A DNA stretch of 37,537 nt from Bacillota bacterium (GCA_023434365.1 JAEYSV010000035.1:1-37537), one strand, 5' to 3'. Shown: positions 1-9,194, counted from the stretch's first letter. Numbers and translations are program-made. The notes: generated by a model from the sequence alone, not told the origin.

Positions 1-1
1 A

Positions 2-88
2 ACTTCATCCAAGCGAGAGCGTGTTGCGAATGAACTATGCCTTGCATCACGATTCACAAACAGAATTGTGCAAATTGACGAACTATAA
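2..88 (+). CDS. 3' end of an unidentified gene cut by the window edge
   Basis: Frame 2 is open from the first base to a TAA at 86-88 and gives 28 residues ending FTNRIVQIDEL. The composition looks protein-like, but an open stretch this short can occur by chance and I do not recognise the family. If real, it converges on the histidine kinase gene to its right. Confidence 0.3.
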   Translation, partial: TSSKRERVANELCLASRFTNRIVQIDEL

Positions 89-96
89 TTTTAATA

Positions 97-113
97 AGGG
101 CTTTTGACGCCCT
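97..113. terminator. Weak hairpin between convergent gene ends
   Basis: AGGGC at 97-101 pairs with GCCCT at 109-113 around a 7-base loop. It lies just past the stop of the kinase operon on the minus strand and of the partial gene on the plus strand. The stem is only five pairs and neither side has a good T run, so this is a weak call. Confidence 0.3.
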
Positions 114-144
114 AATCCTATATCATAAAAAAGAAGTACTATTT

Positions 145-1545
145 CTAGCACCTCTCTTCCCTAGGCAATGTAATAATAAATTCGCTGCCCTTTCCTAATT
201 CACTTTTCGTTTCAATATTTCCATCATGCGCCATTACAATTGCTTTCACAACCGATAAACCAATTCCAGACCCTCCAGTACCACGGTTTCTAGAGATGTC
301 TGTTCTATAGAGATTCTCGAAGATATTATCCAAATCTTTTTTTTCAATTCCTATTCCAGTATCCGCCACAATGATCTCTACTTTATCACTATAAGGTATT
401 ATAGATACAGCTATCTTCCCACCATCATCAGTATATTTGACTGCGTTAGACATTAAGTTAACAATTACTTGTATGATCTTGTCCTTATCTGCAAATAGTT
501 CATAAGATGCTAGATCGGTCTCTAATTCAATATTTTTCAATCTGATTTCAGGTAGAAAATTGCATATAGTTTGCTCTACTGCTGTTGATAATTCGAACAC
601 GGATTTGTGAAGAACCAGATTATCATCCTCGATTTTTACCAGCTTATCGAGGTCCGATATCATCCGAGTCAGTCGTAATATTTCTTCCCTACAGCTTTCT
701 AAACGTGCTTCTGTTGGCTCCCATATACCATCTATCATGGCTTCTAGAGTTGACAGTAATGTAGCGAGCGGTGTTCTGAATTCATGTGCATAATCTTTAG
801 CCATTCGTTTCTTTAAGCTTTGCTGTCTTTTTAAGGTATCCGCTAGATTATTAATACTGTAGATCAACTGATTAATTTCTTTCGTTTTTGAATCAAGGTG
901 TATTTTATTGGCATAATCTCCAACTTCAAGCTGTCTTGTTTTCATGATTACTTTTCTAATCGGATTAGAAATTCTGTTGGCAATAAAGAATCCGACAAAA
1001 CCAGCAAGAACTAAAAATACAATTGCGATTCCAATATAAATCTGATTTAATACATTTAAAAAATGAATATCCTCATCATTATAGTAAAATGGTCCATAAT
1101 AACCTAGTGTTACTACTGCTACTTTTTGATTACTCTTAAACACATCATAATTTTTTTGTACATATTTCCCTTCAAAATTGGGATAAATACTAACCATATG
1201 ATTTTGCATACTAACTATCATGTCATCACACATCTGACTATCAACGGTACTCATGCAGAATAATTCCTGCCCTTTTGGGTTGCTCACCATAAGAATCAGC
1301 CCTTTAGAAAGTGCATTCATTCCAATATTGTGTAAAACCTCTGTACTTGGCACTTTACCATTTTCGCCAAATTCGTTGGAGATCATATACACAATATCTT
1401 TATTCTTTTGCTCTTGTCGTTCCATAATATAGCCCTGAAACTTTTGATCAAAGAAATAATTCGACACAATCAACAAGGAGGAAACCAAGAATAAGGATAA
1501 TAATACATAGGAAAGAGTTAACCTTAGTTTTAGACTCATATTCAT
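145..1545 (-). CDS. Membrane sensor histidine kinase
   Basis: This 466-residue two-component sensor kinase is last in the five-gene metal-transport operon. It has a membrane segment at about 10-30, an extracytoplasmic sensor region to about 167, a second membrane segment at 168-190 and a HAMP linker to about 243. The dimerisation/phosphoacceptor helix has the H box YAHEFRTPL with His254. The ATPase domain has the N box (NLMSNAVKYTDDGG), G1 (VADTGIGI) and a GTGGSGIGL G2 box. The sensor region shows no family I can name. The first ATG is preceded by an AAGGAAGG-type ribosome site. It should phosphorylate the response regulator encoded 32 bases upstream. The signal is unknown; a metal is inferred from the operon partners. 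Confidence 0.93.
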   Translation of the reverse strand: MNMSLKLRLTLSYVLLSLFLVSSLLIVSNYFFDQKFQGYIMERQEQKNKDIVYMISNEFGENGKVPSTEVLHNIGMNALSKGLILMVSNPKGQELFCMSTVDSQMCDDMIVSMQNHMVSIYPNFEGKYVQKNYDVFKSNQKVAVVTLGYYGPFYYNDEDIHFLNVLNQIYIGIAIVFLVLAGFVGFFIANRISNPIRKVIMKTRQLEVGDYANKIHLDSKTKEINQLIYSINNLADTLKRQQSLKKRMAKDYAHEFRTPLATLLSTLEAMIDGIWEPTEARLESCREEILRLTRMISDLDKLVKIEDDNLVLHKSVFELSTAVEQTICNFLPEIRLKNIELETDLASYELFADKDKIIQVIVNLMSNAVKYTDDGGKIAVSIIPYSDKVEIIVADTGIGIEKKDLDNIFENLYRTDISRNRGTGGSGIGLSVVKAIVMAHDGNIETKSELGKGSEFIITLPREERC

Positions 1546-1577
1546 TAATGATTCCTTCCTTTCCTCCCTTATTTTAC

Positions 1578-2282
1578 TTAATAGTTATCTCCAAACTTAT
1601 AACCAACACCACGAACTGTTATGATATAAATTGGATTAGTTGTATCATCCTCCAGCTTACTTCTTAGGTTCTTAATGTGCGAGTCAATCGTACGCTCATA
1701 TCCATCATATTCTACACCAAATGCTATCTCAATTAATTCTTCTCTGGTAAATGTTTTCTTAGGGTATTTGATCATCGCACAAAAAAGTTTAAATTCATTC
1801 GGGGTAAGACTGACGATTTTGCCGGCCTTCTTTACTGTATAAGCGTTTAAATCAACTTCTAAATCATTATTATTCCAGCTCATTGTATTAAATAGAGGTA
1901 ACACTCCATCGTCGGAACGGCGAAATAAGCTGTTTACTCTCGCAACCAATTCACGTGGGCTAAATGGCTTCGTAACATAGTCGTCTGCCCCTATTTCTAG
2001 TCCTGTTATCTTATCATCCAGATCTATCTTAGCAGTAAGCATAATAATAGGAACCCTTGATGTTCTTCTTATTGCTTTACATACTTCTTCTCCTGAAAGC
2101 TTTGGTAGCATTAAATCAAGCACCACTAAGTCAGGGTTTTGCTTTCCAAATAACTCTAATGCTTTTTCTCCGTCCTGTGCCAAAATTACCTCATATCCGG
2201 ATTTTTCAAGATATGCGGTCACTGCTTCAGCAATTTTGACCTCGTCATCTACAACAAGCACCTTTTTCTTTGTATCTTTCAT
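1578..2282 (-). CDS. OmpR/PhoB-family response regulator
   Basis: The 234-residue product has an N-terminal receiver domain and a C-terminal winged-helix DNA-binding domain. The receiver contains the acidic pair in VLVVDDE, the phosphoacceptor Asp in VVLDLMLP (about residue 56) and the conserved Lys in YVTKPF. The C-terminal part (GYERTIDSHIKNLRSKL, then VRGVGYKF) is typical of the Trans_reg_C family. An earlier in-frame ATG exists at 2297, but its own codons contain GGAGG, which lies about eight bases before the ATG at 2282. The second ATG is therefore the likely start. It is the cognate partner of the downstream kinase and probably controls the FetAB-DUF2318 genes with which it is co-transcribed. 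Confidence 0.93.
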   Translation of the reverse strand: MKDTKKKVLVVDDEVKIAEAVTAYLEKSGYEVILAQDGEKALELFGKQNPDLVVLDLMLPKLSGEEVCKAIRRTSRVPIIMLTAKIDLDDKITGLEIGADDYVTKPFSPRELVARVNSLFRRSDDGVLPLFNTMSWNNNDLEVDLNAYTVKKAGKIVSLTPNEFKLFCAMIKYPKKTFTREELIEIAFGVEYDGYERTIDSHIKNLRSKLEDDTTNPIYIITVRGVGYKFGDNY

Positions 2283-2359
2283 AATATATTCCTCCATTAC
2301 TATTGTCTTAGCATGGGGTAAAAGTAACTGTGCGTCTGTTATCTACTACCTTAAAACTA

Positions 2360-2884
2360 TTAGGATTTCCAATTCCCAAATATAATCACAGCTTCTTTTA
2401 AAAATTCCATTGATATTGAAATATTCTCTTGGTCAACAGTTTTGTATTCTTCAGAAATTGGAACTGGGTTACACCCACCTCTAGTTACTTCTACATCACT
2501 TGCACTAAAGCGGTTTCCACAGTTTTGACATACAAGCGCATCACCTTCCTGCACATAATAGCCTCTTCCAGAGTTATAACATACTTGACAGGTATTAAAT
2601 GCCGTCCTGATCGTTCCATCTGGAGCTTTCAGTGCAAGAACTTCTAACTTGGTACCATCAACTTCAAGACTATAAAAGCTTGCCTTTTCTGTAATATCTG
2701 TAATGGGTATTAATAAATCACCATTCTCAGCAAATTGAGATTCCATTACATTACCTACTTGCTGGTTCTCTTCTTTACCATTATTAGAAAATAATGCTGC
2801 TGCTATTGCAATAACTGCTAATCCTAATGCGACAATAGCTAATTTGTTAATTTTCATGTTCTTGTGTTGATTATTTCTGCTCAT
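2360..2884 (-). CDS. DUF2318 cysteine-rich membrane-anchored protein
   Basis: The 174-residue product has one N-terminal membrane segment (about 15-35) and then an external domain matching DUF2318. The signature is a set of cysteines: TCQVC, a VCQNCG knuckle, and GGCNPVPI. Proteins of this family are predicted to bind metal or Fe-S and often accompany Ftr1- or FetAB-type iron transporters. Here the gene sits between the FetAB-like pair and the two-component genes on the same strand, which suggests a metal-binding or redox accessory subunit. The open frame extends to a TTG at 2896, but the GGAG before the ATG at 2884 favours the shorter form. The metal is not shown by the sequence. Confidence 0.85.
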   Translation of the reverse strand: MSRNNQHKNMKINKLAIVALGLAVIAIAAALFSNNGKEENQQVGNVMESQFAENGDLLIPITDITEKASFYSLEVDGTKLEVLALKAPDGTIRTAFNTCQVCYNSGRGYYVQEGDALVCQNCGNRFSASDVEVTRGGCNPVPISEEYKTVDQENISISMEFLKEAVIIFGNWKS

Positions 2885-2952
2885 AGTAATCTCCAATCTT
2901 TGATATAATAAGTCAACTTCTTTCCTTACTATATCGCTGTTTTATGGAGATA

Positions 2953-3732
2953 TCATGTAGAACTAAAGAATTGTTTCCGATGATTGTATAATGATTTATA
3001 ACCCAAATTCAACGATAAAAATACCGAGATACAAACCGAGGTACAAATCGCTATCATAATTGCTATCTGGTACATGATGGCAGTGGTTGGCAGTGTTCCT
3101 GACAAAATCTGTCCTGTCATCATACCTGGTAAAAAAATGATTCCCATACCTACCATAGAATTGAGAGTAGGAATCAATGCAGTTTCTAACGCATTATTTG
3201 CAATTGGTTTTAGAATATCTTTGGGCTCTACTCCAAGATTAAGCAACGTATTGATTTTATTTTTTTCTTTATTTACTGAGTCCATAAACGTCTTTAACCC
3301 AATACTTACTCCTGTCATCGCATTCCCAATAATCATACCGGCAAGCGGCACTGTGTACTGTGGATTGAATATTGATTTGTTTACGACGGCCATTACGAAA
3401 AATATCAAAACAAATAAACCGGAAGACGTTAATGATGCCGCAAGAGCAATTTTGAATTTCTTATTCAGATCTTTTCTACTGCTAATAACCCGATGCGCTG
3501 AAAACACTAACATTATAGCTAAGAAGATTACTGTAAATGCAGGGTTTGGATTCTTAAACATATATTGAAGAATATACCCGACAATTACAAGCTGAACCGT
3601 CATCCGCAGGCTGGCGATAATTAGTAGCTTGGTTTGATTGATTTTTGACCGCTTCATAATTAATAATACAACAACAAGCAATACATAAATCAATAAAAAT
3701 TGTAAAATAGTAAGTGTTGCAATGCCTTCCAT
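2953..3732 (-). CDS. fetB: FetB/YbbM-type ABC permease (UPF0014)
   Basis: This 259-residue polytopic membrane protein has about seven hydrophobic segments. It carries family hallmarks: the GMIIGNAMTG loop, LIPTLNSMVGMGI, and LPGMMTGQILSG. The UPF0014/FetB family pairs with a stand-alone ATPase; the E. coli pair has been linked to iron homeostasis and oxidative-stress resistance, probably by export. The ATG is one base after the TAG of the ATPase gene, and its AGGAGGG ribosome site lies inside the end of that gene, so translation is probably coupled. The family is clear; the metal specificity is inferred. Confidence 0.88.
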   Translation of the reverse strand: MEGIATLTILQFLLIYVLLVVVLLIMKRSKINQTKLLIIASLRMTVQLVIVGYILQYMFKNPNPAFTVIFLAIMLVFSAHRVISSRKDLNKKFKIALAASLTSSGLFVLIFFVMAVVNKSIFNPQYTVPLAGMIIGNAMTGVSIGLKTFMDSVNKEKNKINTLLNLGVEPKDILKPIANNALETALIPTLNSMVGMGIIFLPGMMTGQILSGTLPTTAIMYQIAIMIAICTSVCISVFLSLNLGYKSLYNHRKQFFSST

Positions 3733-3733
3733 T

Positions 3734-4375
3734 CTATCCCTCCTGCCTATTTATTTCTATTTTTCTTTCTGCAAAGGTTTCCACAATACTTTTATCATGA
3801 CTCACTATGACAAGATCTATATTCTTTTCTTTACAGAATTCTGTTATGTTGTTCATTACTTGATGACTAGTTTTTTCATCAAGTGCTGAAGTAGGTTCAT
3901 CTAGCAGTATCACTTTTGGACAAAAAGATAAGAAAATAGATAAGTAAATACGTTGACGTTCTCCTCCGGAACAGGTTGATGTATTTTGATTCAGTGGTAC
4001 ATTGACAAGACAAAGCTCATTCATATACTTGATCCACTCACTATCTGGTGCGGACATTTGCCGTAAAGAATAAAAAGTATTAAAATTATCAAGGATACTT
4101 TCATCAAAAAGATAGGTTTCTTGAGAAACCAGACTTATATCACGACGTAGGCTGATAGGGTCATATTCAATTAACGACTTACCGAGGTAGAATATCTCCC
4201 CAGCATCCGGACTGATTGTATTATTCAATAATTTTAGTAACGTGCTTTTTCCGCTTCCACTCTCGCCAACAATAAAGTGAATTTTTCCTGGTTCAATATT
4301 GATATTATGATATGCTAATCTTTGCTTATAAGTTATGTTGTCTACAAAAAACAGAGGTTCGTTCAATCTTTTCAC
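3734..4375 (-). CDS. fetA: FetA/YbbL-type ABC ATP-binding protein
   Basis: The 213-residue protein is a compact ABC ATPase and the first gene of the operon. It has Walker A GESGSGKST (about 37-45), a Q loop (SLVSQETYLF), the signature CSGGERQR, Walker B VILLDEPTSALDE and the H-loop SHD. Its length and its pairing with a UPF0014 permease fit the FetA/YbbL family. The only start in place is a GTG at 4375, preceded by AGGG and AAAGGA; there is no nearby ATG. It would energise transport by the permease encoded one base downstream. Confidence 0.88.
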   Translation of the reverse strand: MKRLNEPLFFVDNITYKQRLAYHNINIEPGKIHFIVGESGSGKSTLLKLLNNTISPDAGEIFYLGKSLIEYDPISLRRDISLVSQETYLFDESILDNFNTFYSLRQMSAPDSEWIKYMNELCLVNVPLNQNTSTCSGGERQRIYLSIFLSFCPKVILLDEPTSALDEKTSHQVMNNITEFCKEKNIDLVIVSHDKSIVETFAERKIEINRQEG

Positions 4376-4577
4376 TTCCTTTCCCTTAATGATAGTTGAT
4401 TTTTTTACTACTGTCTTAGCTTTAGTATACTCTAATTAGTCGAATAAGTAGCATAACATTTTTGATTATCTTAACCGATTTCTTTTATTTATAGAGCTAA
4501 GTGCCTATACAGCAATTGGTATTCAATGGTATAATTAACTATCAAGATTAAAAATTATTATTAAGGATGGTGAATTT

Positions 4578-5855
4578 ATGAAACTGCAATACCAAAATAA
4601 ACCATTATTCTCTTTTGCACTTATTGTAGTACTACTCTTAACTTTTACGTTTTCTGCGACTTCTTGTTTTATGGAGACTTCTGATGTTTCTGCAAAGGAT
4701 CTTACAGAAGGCATATCGCCAAGTGCAGTTGACGAACGTATCATCGATGATATATTCATAAATAATACAGCTAATTTTACAATAAACTTATTTCAGAAGA
4801 CAATTACTGAAAAAGAGAATTCGCTAGTTTCTCCACTCTCTGTCTTACTTGCCTTGGCAATGACGGCAAACGGTGCAGACACCGAGACTTTAACACAAAT
4901 GGAAACAGTACTTGCAGGTGATATTAAACTTGCTGATTTAAATGAGTACTTATATTCCTATTCCAAAAGTCTTCCATCCGAATCAAAATCCAAATTTAAT
5001 ATCGCTAACTCCATTTGGTTTCGAGATAATGAAAGTCAGCTAGTTGTAGAGAAAGACTTTTTGCAAAAAAACGCAGATTATTACCATGCTGCAATATACA
5101 AATCAGCTTTTGATAATCAGACATTAAATGAGATCAATAATTGGGTTAAAGATAAAACCGATGGCCTCATTGACTCCATTCTTGATGAAATCGACTCTGA
5201 TACGGTGATGTACTTAATCAATGCTATTATCTTTGATGCAGAGTGGAAAACCGTTTACTCATTAGAGAATGTGTATCAGGATACCTTCATTACCGAAGAT
5301 GGTGAAAAACAAACGACAGACTTTATGCGATCCGAGGAAAGCTTGTTTATAGATGATGGTAAAGCTACTGGCTTTATCAAGCCTTATGCTGGAGATAACT
5401 ATAGCTTTGTAGCACTACTTCCGAACGAGGGTATCTCTATCGAGAATTATATCAATTCCCTTACTGGAGACAAGCTAATAAAGACGATTCAAAGTGCCAG
5501 TAGTCAAATGGTAAATGCTTCGTTACCTAAATTTAGCTATGATTATAAGATAACAATGAATGATGCCTTAAAAGAAATGGGCATGCCACTTGGATTTTCT
5601 CCTACACAAGCCGATTTTAATAGACTAGGTCGTTCACCAATGGGTAATATCTACATCGGTGAAGTACTTCACAAAACATTTATTGCAGTTGATGAACTTG
5701 GTACTAAAGCAGGTGCTGTTACAAAAGTAGAAATGAAGGCTGAATCAGCGATAGAAATGAAAAATGTAATCCTAAATCGTCCTTTTGTTTATGCTATCAT
5801 CGATCAGTCCACTAACTTACCACTCTTCATTGGGACAGTCGTGAATATTAAATAA
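4578..5855 (+). CDS. Secreted, probably lipid-anchored serpin
   Basis: This 425-residue serine-protease-inhibitor (serpin) family protein has an N-terminal hydrophobic segment followed by ATSC, which resembles a lipobox with Cys31. The rest is a full-length serpin fold: NAIIFDAEWKT, the hinge ELGTKAGAVT starting at Glu373, and the C-terminal signature NRPFVYAIID...PLFIGTV. The small residues of the hinge suggest an inhibitory serpin. Counting 17 residues from the hinge Glu puts Glu389-Ser390 at the predicted cleavage site (P1-P1'). Unlike cellulosomal clostridial serpins, it has no dockerin. A strong hairpin terminator follows. It probably protects surface or secreted enzymes from foreign proteases (inference). 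Confidence 0.93.
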   Translation: MKLQYQNKPLFSFALIVVLLLTFTFSATSCFMETSDVSAKDLTEGISPSAVDERIIDDIFINNTANFTINLFQKTITEKENSLVSPLSVLLALAMTANGADTETLTQMETVLAGDIKLADLNEYLYSYSKSLPSESKSKFNIANSIWFRDNESQLVVEKDFLQKNADYYHAAIYKSAFDNQTLNEINNWVKDKTDGLIDSILDEIDSDTVMYLINAIIFDAEWKTVYSLENVYQDTFITEDGEKQTTDFMRSEESLFIDDGKATGFIKPYAGDNYSFVALLPNEGISIENYINSLTGDKLIKTIQSASSQMVNASLPKFSYDYKITMNDALKEMGMPLGFSPTQADFNRLGRSPMGNIYIGEVLHKTFIAVDELGTKAGAVTKVEMKAESAIEMKNVILNRPFVYAIIDQSTNLPLFIGTVVNIK

Positions 5856-5905
5856 CACTGTTTAACGTTATACTATTGATAAAAAAGTATTTCTATAATT
5901 TGATT

Positions 5906-5951
5906 AAGCAGTGAAACATTACTTTTCTAGTGGTGTTTCACTGCTTTTTTT
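5906..5951 (+). terminator. Rho-independent terminator of the serpin gene
   Basis: A perfect 12-pair stem (AAGCAGTGAAAC at 5906-5917 with GTTTCACTGCTT at 5935-5946) is followed by a run of T. It lies about 50 bases after the serpin stop and 5 bases from the end of the convergent GH32 gene. Confidence 0.9.
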
Positions 5952-5955
5952 ATAC

Positions 5956-7371
5956 CTAATTTTCTATTGTATATCCCTCAAAATTAATAATCTGTTTTGA
6001 TTGAATTGACCCTTTGAGCGGCTTCGTAACATGCGATATTACATATTCTCCCTGTTCAATATATATTTCAACTACACAACGGTCAATATAGATTTCTACC
6101 TCACATATAATGTTATCTTCTTCCCCGCTGATCTTTGCTTCCTGATACTTTTTAATTATAGGTGTCTGAGATACCTGCTGTCCTTCTATTCCATTCATTA
6201 CTTTTGAGCGATTGGCAATCACCATACCATTTTGATAGTTAATCTGATATTCTCCGAGTAAAATTATCCCGTTGTTTTTCATCCTTGCTTTTAGGTAGAG
6301 CGGTTTCTCTAGTACTAGTTCATCTATGGCAATCATATCAGATAATGTAATGTCCGTTAATTGATAGATTGCTTTAGAAAATAACGCTGTTACGTTTGGA
6401 TGAACAGTTGTATAAATATGACCAGCCTTAACAGTTAGTATTCTCGGAAGTGTCATCATTCCAATCCATTCTTCTCCTGCCACCGGTGTCTTCATCCGAA
6501 GCCATCCAAACTGTACTCTTCTATCCTTCTCATCTAGCATGGTTTGTGGTGCATAGTAATCTAATCCATAATCAATGAAACGAAATACACTTCCTGTTGC
6601 CGAAACCAGGCAGTCTTTTTGGTTAAAATCGATCAGTCCAAACATAGCATGACTTGGTTCAAGAGAAACTTCATTAAGACAGTTTTCTGGTGACATCGCT
6701 AATATATACTGTCCATCAACTGCAAACAGATCTGGACACTCCCACATATCTCCTAACTCACCGTATAAGCTAAAATCATTCATATATTCCCATTGTTTTG
6801 CATCATAGCTTCGATAAAATAGTAATTTTGGTGTAGTTTTTTGGTTGCCTGGAGTCTGAACTTTGGTACCTAGTACCATATAATAAACGTCCCCCTCTTT
6901 CCAAACCTTTGGATCTCTCGTATGTATCGGATGTGCAAATGACTCTTCATTCATCACCGGAATTACTTCGTATTTATCTTTAAAGTTATCAAAATTATAT
7001 CCATCCTTTGAGATGATTAAAGCTTGAGCAGCTAGAAAGTTACCATTTTTTGCTACCGTCACATCTTCCTCATCTACCTCAGTATATCTAACCGCCGTAT
7101 AAAACAAATATAGCTCCTCATCCACTTCTATCGCACTTCCGGAAAAACATCCATCCTGATCATAAGACTTAGTTGGAAATAGCGCAATTGGCTGGTGTTC
7201 CCAGTGTAACAAATCCTTGCTCGTTGCATGGCCCCAATGCATCGTTCCCCATTTCATTGCATAAGGAAAATGCTGATAAAACATGTGATAGTTTCCTCCG
7301 TAGTAAATTAATCCATTCGGATCGTTCATCCAGTTTCTTACGGGTGTAAAATGAAGGATTGGTCTGTTCAT
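5956..7371 (-). CDS. GH32 sucrose/fructan hydrolase (invertase, sucrose-6-phosphate hydrolase type)
   Basis: The 471-residue enzyme hydrolyses beta-fructofuranosides. The GH32 catalytic set is present: WMNDPNG with nucleophile Asp17, FSGSA, the transition-state stabiliser in RDPKVW (Asp153) and the acid/base Glu211 in WECPDLF. A C-terminal beta-sandwich region follows. There is no signal peptide, so the enzyme is cytoplasmic and should act on imported sucrose, sucrose-6-phosphate or short fructo-oligosaccharides. No transporter, PTS or regulator gene is adjacent, so the physiological substrate cannot be narrowed. The ATG has AGGAG at a normal distance. Confidence 0.92.
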   Translation of the reverse strand: MNRPILHFTPVRNWMNDPNGLIYYGGNYHMFYQHFPYAMKWGTMHWGHATSKDLLHWEHQPIALFPTKSYDQDGCFSGSAIEVDEELYLFYTAVRYTEVDEEDVTVAKNGNFLAAQALIISKDGYNFDNFKDKYEVIPVMNEESFAHPIHTRDPKVWKEGDVYYMVLGTKVQTPGNQKTTPKLLFYRSYDAKQWEYMNDFSLYGELGDMWECPDLFAVDGQYILAMSPENCLNEVSLEPSHAMFGLIDFNQKDCLVSATGSVFRFIDYGLDYYAPQTMLDEKDRRVQFGWLRMKTPVAGEEWIGMMTLPRILTVKAGHIYTTVHPNVTALFSKAIYQLTDITLSDMIAIDELVLEKPLYLKARMKNNGIILLGEYQINYQNGMVIANRSKVMNGIEGQQVSQTPIIKKYQEAKISGEEDNIICEVEIYIDRCVVEIYIEQGEYVISHVTKPLKGSIQSKQIINFEGYTIEN

Positions 7372-7490
7372 AATTAATCTCCTCGTATTTATTTTTTAAT
7401 TGGCTTAGGGGGGTCCCCCATCTTCCAATATTCTACACTTGTCGACAAAATTCATAACTGATAAGATAATTATATCACAAATGTCACATT

Positions 7491-7513
7491 AATTGTTGTT
7501 CAACAATTATAAT
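7491..7513 (+). promoter_or_regulatory. Palindrome overlapping a TATAAT box upstream of the chitinase gene
   Basis: AATTGTTG (7491-7498), TT, CAACAATT (7501-7508) form a perfect 8-base inverted repeat. Its right end overlaps TATAAT at 7508-7513, 14 bases before the chitinase start codon. This is the usual place for a repressor operator. The TATAAT lies close to the AGGAGG site, so it may be only part of an AT-rich leader. Confidence 0.4.
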
Positions 7514-7527
7514 ATCAGGAGGATAAT

Positions 7528-9174
7528 ATGAGAACATACAGTAAAGTTCCACAAAAGAAAATAATCACTTATCTTCTATTGTTGGTTATGATAACATTCA
7601 CCAGTAGTTGGCCGCAGCATATTAATGCAGCAAAAACTACTAGTAAAACCACTCTTCCACCAAAGAAATTAGTGGCACAAAGTATTACTAGTAATTCCTT
7701 AGTATTGAAATGGACAAACTCAACAAGTAAATCAAAAATTAAGCGCTATGATATCTATCAAAATGGTAAAAAGCTTGGTTCTACTACTTCAACGAATTAT
7801 AAAGTCAACAAATTATCGCCTAAAAAAACTTATAAATTTTATGTTCGTGCTGTTCCTAAAAAGGGAACGCAGTCTAAACCTAGTAATACGATTACCGTGA
7901 AGACTAAAGCTACTGCAGTATTATCAGCAACATCTACATCAAAAGCAGCTCCAAAGTCAACAACACCTAAAAAGAAGTCTACCAGTACGCCTACACCTAC
8001 TAGTACACCTACTCCAACACCTACACCAGTACCTACCAGTACACCTACTCCAACACCAATCAGTACGCCTACGCCAGTACCTACACCTGCACCTACTAGT
8101 ACACCATCACCTATTAGTAAAAATGCAAAAGTTGTAGGATATTACGCGGCATGGGGAGCATATTCAGGTTATACCCCTGACAAGATTGATGTTAGTAAAC
8201 TAACTCACCTTAATTATGCTTTCGCCAATATTAGTAGTGACAATAAAATCATACTTGGCTATCCTGATGTCGACCTTTCAAATTTTAGTAAACTAAATGC
8301 ACTTAAAAAGGCCAATCCACACCTTAAAACACTCATAGCAATCGGCGGATGGACCTGGTCAGGACGCTTTTCTGATATTGCGTTAACAGAAGCCTCTAGG
8401 AATACCTTTGCTGAAAGTTGTGTCAACTTTATCGTAGAGCATGGATTTGATGGAGTTGATATTGATTGGGAATATCCCGTTTCCGGAGGTCTTTCTACCA
8501 ATCAGAAACGTCCAGAGGATAAGACAAACTTTACATTATTAATGAAAGCAATACGAGAAAAATTAGATCAACGTGAAGCAATAGACAACAAAGAATATCT
8601 GCTTACCTTCGCTGGGGCAAGTGGCACCTTTTATATTAATAACGTGGAACTGAATCAGCTACATCAATATGTAGATTTTGCTAATGTGATGACTTATGAC
8701 ATCCATGGCACATGGGATTCCTATACCGACTTTAATGCACCGTTATATAGTAATAACGATGCATCACCTCAATACAAATGGAGTGTTGATGCAAGTATTA
8801 AAGCTTGGATGAATGCAGGCTTCCCAAATAGCAAAATTGTTATGGGTGTTCCATTCTATGGCTACATCTATAAAGCAGTAAGTAATATTAACAATGGGTT
8901 ATATCAAAGCTACTCCGGTGCGCAGTCAATAAATTATAATAATATCGCTGCTAACTACTTAACTGATCCAACCTACCAATATTACTACCATGAAGTGTCG
9001 ATGGTTCCATGGTTATTTAACGGTTCCACCTTCATTAGTTTTGAAAATGAACAGTCCATGAAAGCAAAAGCTAATTATATTAACACCAGCGGGCTGGCTG
9101 GCGCAATGATATGGGAGTTAAGCCAAGATTCTACTGGCACATTATTGAATGCACTGTATAATAATCTTCAATAA
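7528..9174 (+). CDS. Secreted FN3-GH18 chitinase
   Basis: The 548-residue secreted enzyme has a signal peptide (about 1-34), a fibronectin type III domain (about 40-125), a long Thr/Pro linker (about 130-195) and a C-terminal GH18 catalytic domain (about 200-548). The active-site motif FDGVDIDWEYP is intact, with Asp311, Asp313 and catalytic Glu315; AGAMIWELSQD near the end is also typical. It should cleave chitin or chito-oligosaccharides outside the cell. The GH2 enzyme 2.3 kb downstream could act on the released sugars (inference). The start has an AGGAGG ribosome site. Confidence 0.95.
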   Translation: MRTYSKVPQKKIITYLLLLVMITFTSSWPQHINAAKTTSKTTLPPKKLVAQSITSNSLVLKWTNSTSKSKIKRYDIYQNGKKLGSTTSTNYKVNKLSPKKTYKFYVRAVPKKGTQSKPSNTITVKTKATAVLSATSTSKAAPKSTTPKKKSTSTPTPTSTPTPTPTPVPTSTPTPTPISTPTPVPTPAPTSTPSPISKNAKVVGYYAAWGAYSGYTPDKIDVSKLTHLNYAFANISSDNKIILGYPDVDLSNFSKLNALKKANPHLKTLIAIGGWTWSGRFSDIALTEASRNTFAESCVNFIVEHGFDGVDIDWEYPVSGGLSTNQKRPEDKTNFTLLMKAIREKLDQREAIDNKEYLLTFAGASGTFYINNVELNQLHQYVDFANVMTYDIHGTWDSYTDFNAPLYSNNDASPQYKWSVDASIKAWMNAGFPNSKIVMGVPFYGYIYKAVSNINNGLYQSYSGAQSINYNNIAANYLTDPTYQYYYHEVSMVPWLFNGSTFISFENEQSMKAKANYINTSGLAGAMIWELSQDSTGTLLNALYNNLQ

Positions 9175-9194
9175 TATTAATGTATAGTAAAAAA

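Noticed and set aside
4376..4577. Possible riboswitch or shared operator between the FetA-like gene and the serpin gene
   Set aside because: I see AT-rich promoter-like DNA with TATACT and TATAAT boxes, but no convincing -35 partner, conserved aptamer pattern or strong palindrome.
7984..8110. Repetitive DNA between the FN3 and GH18 domains that could be taken for a CRISPR-like or satellite repeat
   Set aside because: It encodes an in-frame Thr/Pro linker typical of multidomain secreted hydrolases.
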